A stretch of DNA of 5,579 bases from Udaeobacter sp046731855 (GTDB lineage: Bacteria > Verrucomicrobiota > Verrucomicrobiia > Chthoniobacterales > UBA10450): positions 1 to 5,579 of the forward strand of contig JBKPLX010000224.1 in assembly GCA_046731855.1 (NCBI GenBank), written 5' to 3'. Shown piece after piece: positions 4,981-5,579 of this stretch (its first letter is position 1; every line of letters begins with the position of its first letter). The position numbers and the translations under genes were made by a program. The notes under the pieces were generated by a model, which made no database searches, was not told the DNA's origin, and saw only the letters and a list, made by a program, of their open reading frames with translations.

Positions 4981-5498
4981 AAAGTCACTTGAAACAAGTT
5001 GCCAACGCTAGAAGCGTGAACGTCGTGGCCGACACCGATTCAGCCGTTTCCAGATTCTTGATAACCGTGCGAATTTCGTCCAAATGGAGGCGGATCACGA
5101 GCTGCATTTATTTCACTCGCTAACTGCGTGAGCGGGCTATCAGGGCTGATCTCTGTTTCCCTTAGTGTCACCTGCGACGCGTCTTAATGTCTGTAACAAT
5201 TACGAATCGCTCTGTTGTGTTTCACGAGTAGAACTTGTCTGGTCGAGCGCCTTGTTCGATCGCCTATTCCAACTAGGTCGACTTAATGTCTGCAAGTACC
5301 AGCTGTTTGGACGGAAAAACCGCCGCCCATAGCTGGACCAATCAGCAGTCATTACTGCTACCGTGGACGTCCCTGACGCACATGCCAGCGGCAGAAAGCT
5401 TCGCGATGGCGTCCCTATGGCTATAAGCCTCCAGAAAGAGAAGCGTCATAGCTCAATCTGTTGCATTCCCTTGTAACGGGCTGTTCTTCAAAAAACTT
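4981..5498. other. Intergenic stretch without a supported gene
   Basis: No gene is supported. A minus-strand frame of 40 codons (4985-5107) ends five bases before the tRNA-half and lacks a ribosome site; another of 35 codons (5342-5449) is equally unsupported. Small structures are nested arms CCAGCT (5299-5304)/AGCTGG (5331-5336) with inner CGG-AAAAA-CCG, and a perfect hairpin AGCAGT (5344-5349)/ACTGCT (5354-5359). CTTAATGTCTG occurs twice (5183-5193 and 5282-5292). No clear terminator follows the dehydrogenase stop. Confidence 0.5.
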
Positions 5499-5579
5499 TT
5501 AGAACGTCTTAACCTCGCCGCCATCCATACGGAGCATCGCACCGGTCATGAACTTGGCACCCGGCGACACCAAAAACGC
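5499..5579 (-). CDS. Short-chain dehydrogenase/reductase (SDR), C-terminal 26 residues (partial, runs off right edge)
   Basis: Reading from 5579 on the minus strand gives an open frame ending in TAA at 5501-5499. Its last residues contain FLVSPGAKFMTGAMLRMDGGE. This matches the very conserved C-terminus of classical SDR enzymes (FLaSd-a-f-TG--l-vDGG), which lies near the substrate pocket and tetramer interface. SDRs are cytoplasmic NAD(P)(H)-dependent oxidoreductases acting on many alcohols and ketones. The Rossmann fold and the catalytic Tyr-x-x-x-Lys are outside the window, so the substrate cannot be guessed. The gene would be transcribed toward the large secreted-protein gene, but about 1 kb separates them, so co-transcription is unlikely. 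Confidence 0.85.
   Translation of the reverse strand, partial: AFLVSPGAKFMTGAMLRMDGGEVKTF

Noticed and set aside
5342..5449. 35-codon minus-strand frame starting MTLLFLEAYSHRDAIAK
   Set aside because: No ribosome site, very short, no recognised family, and it overlaps small inverted repeats.
5461..5498. Terminator after the dehydrogenase gene (CCC-TTGTAAC-GGG)
   Set aside because: The stem is only three reliable pairs, and the run of T residues precedes it on the minus strand, so it is not positioned as an intrinsic terminator.
1..5579. CRISPR array, rRNA, transposase or phage integrase
   Set aside because: No regularly spaced short repeats, no rRNA-like sequence and no frame with transposase or integrase motifs were seen.

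Overview
The window holds one complete gene and the ends of two others, all on the minus strand. They are separated by two long noncoding stretches that carry related repeats. At the left edge is the start of a TonB-dependent outer-membrane receptor (1-538). In the middle is a complete 1050-residue secreted protein with Asp-box (sialidase-fold) repeats, two Ig-like domains and a conserved-looking C-terminal module (1323-4475). At the right edge are the last 26 codons of a short-chain dehydrogenase/reductase (5499-5579). The receptor implies a Gram-negative, double-membraned bacterium. Its style (a Pro/Ala-rich linker, then VERVIVTGSN, then an NLRG/LIDG/VDILKDGASAVYG plug) and the large secreted Ig/Asp-box protein fit soil groups such as Verrucomicrobiota or Acidobacteriota. 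That placement comes from memory of similar proteins and is not proven here.

Layout: 1-538 receptor N-terminus; 539-645 its leader and candidate promoter, with competing hairpins; 657-670 a small dyad; 800-991 repeat copy A, ending in the 5' half of a tRNA-Thr gene; 992-1322 no convincing gene; 1323-4475 the secreted protein; 4476-4789 leader and upstream region with several inverted repeats; 4790-4980 repeat copy B, again ending in a tRNA-Thr 5' half; 4981-5498 no convincing gene, some small hairpins; 5499-5579 the dehydrogenase C-terminus.

The most unusual content is the pair of roughly 190-bp repeats. They lie in the same orientation about 3.8 kb apart, have nearly equal length (192 and 191 bp), and are well diverged. 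Read on the minus strand, each begins with positions 1 to about 39 of a tRNA-Thr(UGU) and leaves tRNA homology at the same point, just past the anticodon loop. A non-tRNA body of about 150 bp follows. Reading frame is not kept between the copies, so the unit looks like a noncoding, tRNA-headed dispersed element or RNA family, not a gene. The two copies bracket the secreted-protein gene.

The three genes do not form an obvious pathway. The receptor and the Asp-box protein are both envelope or exported products, and the dehydrogenase is probably an unrelated neighbour. Spacings of roughly 0.8-1.0 kb between genes argue against one operon.
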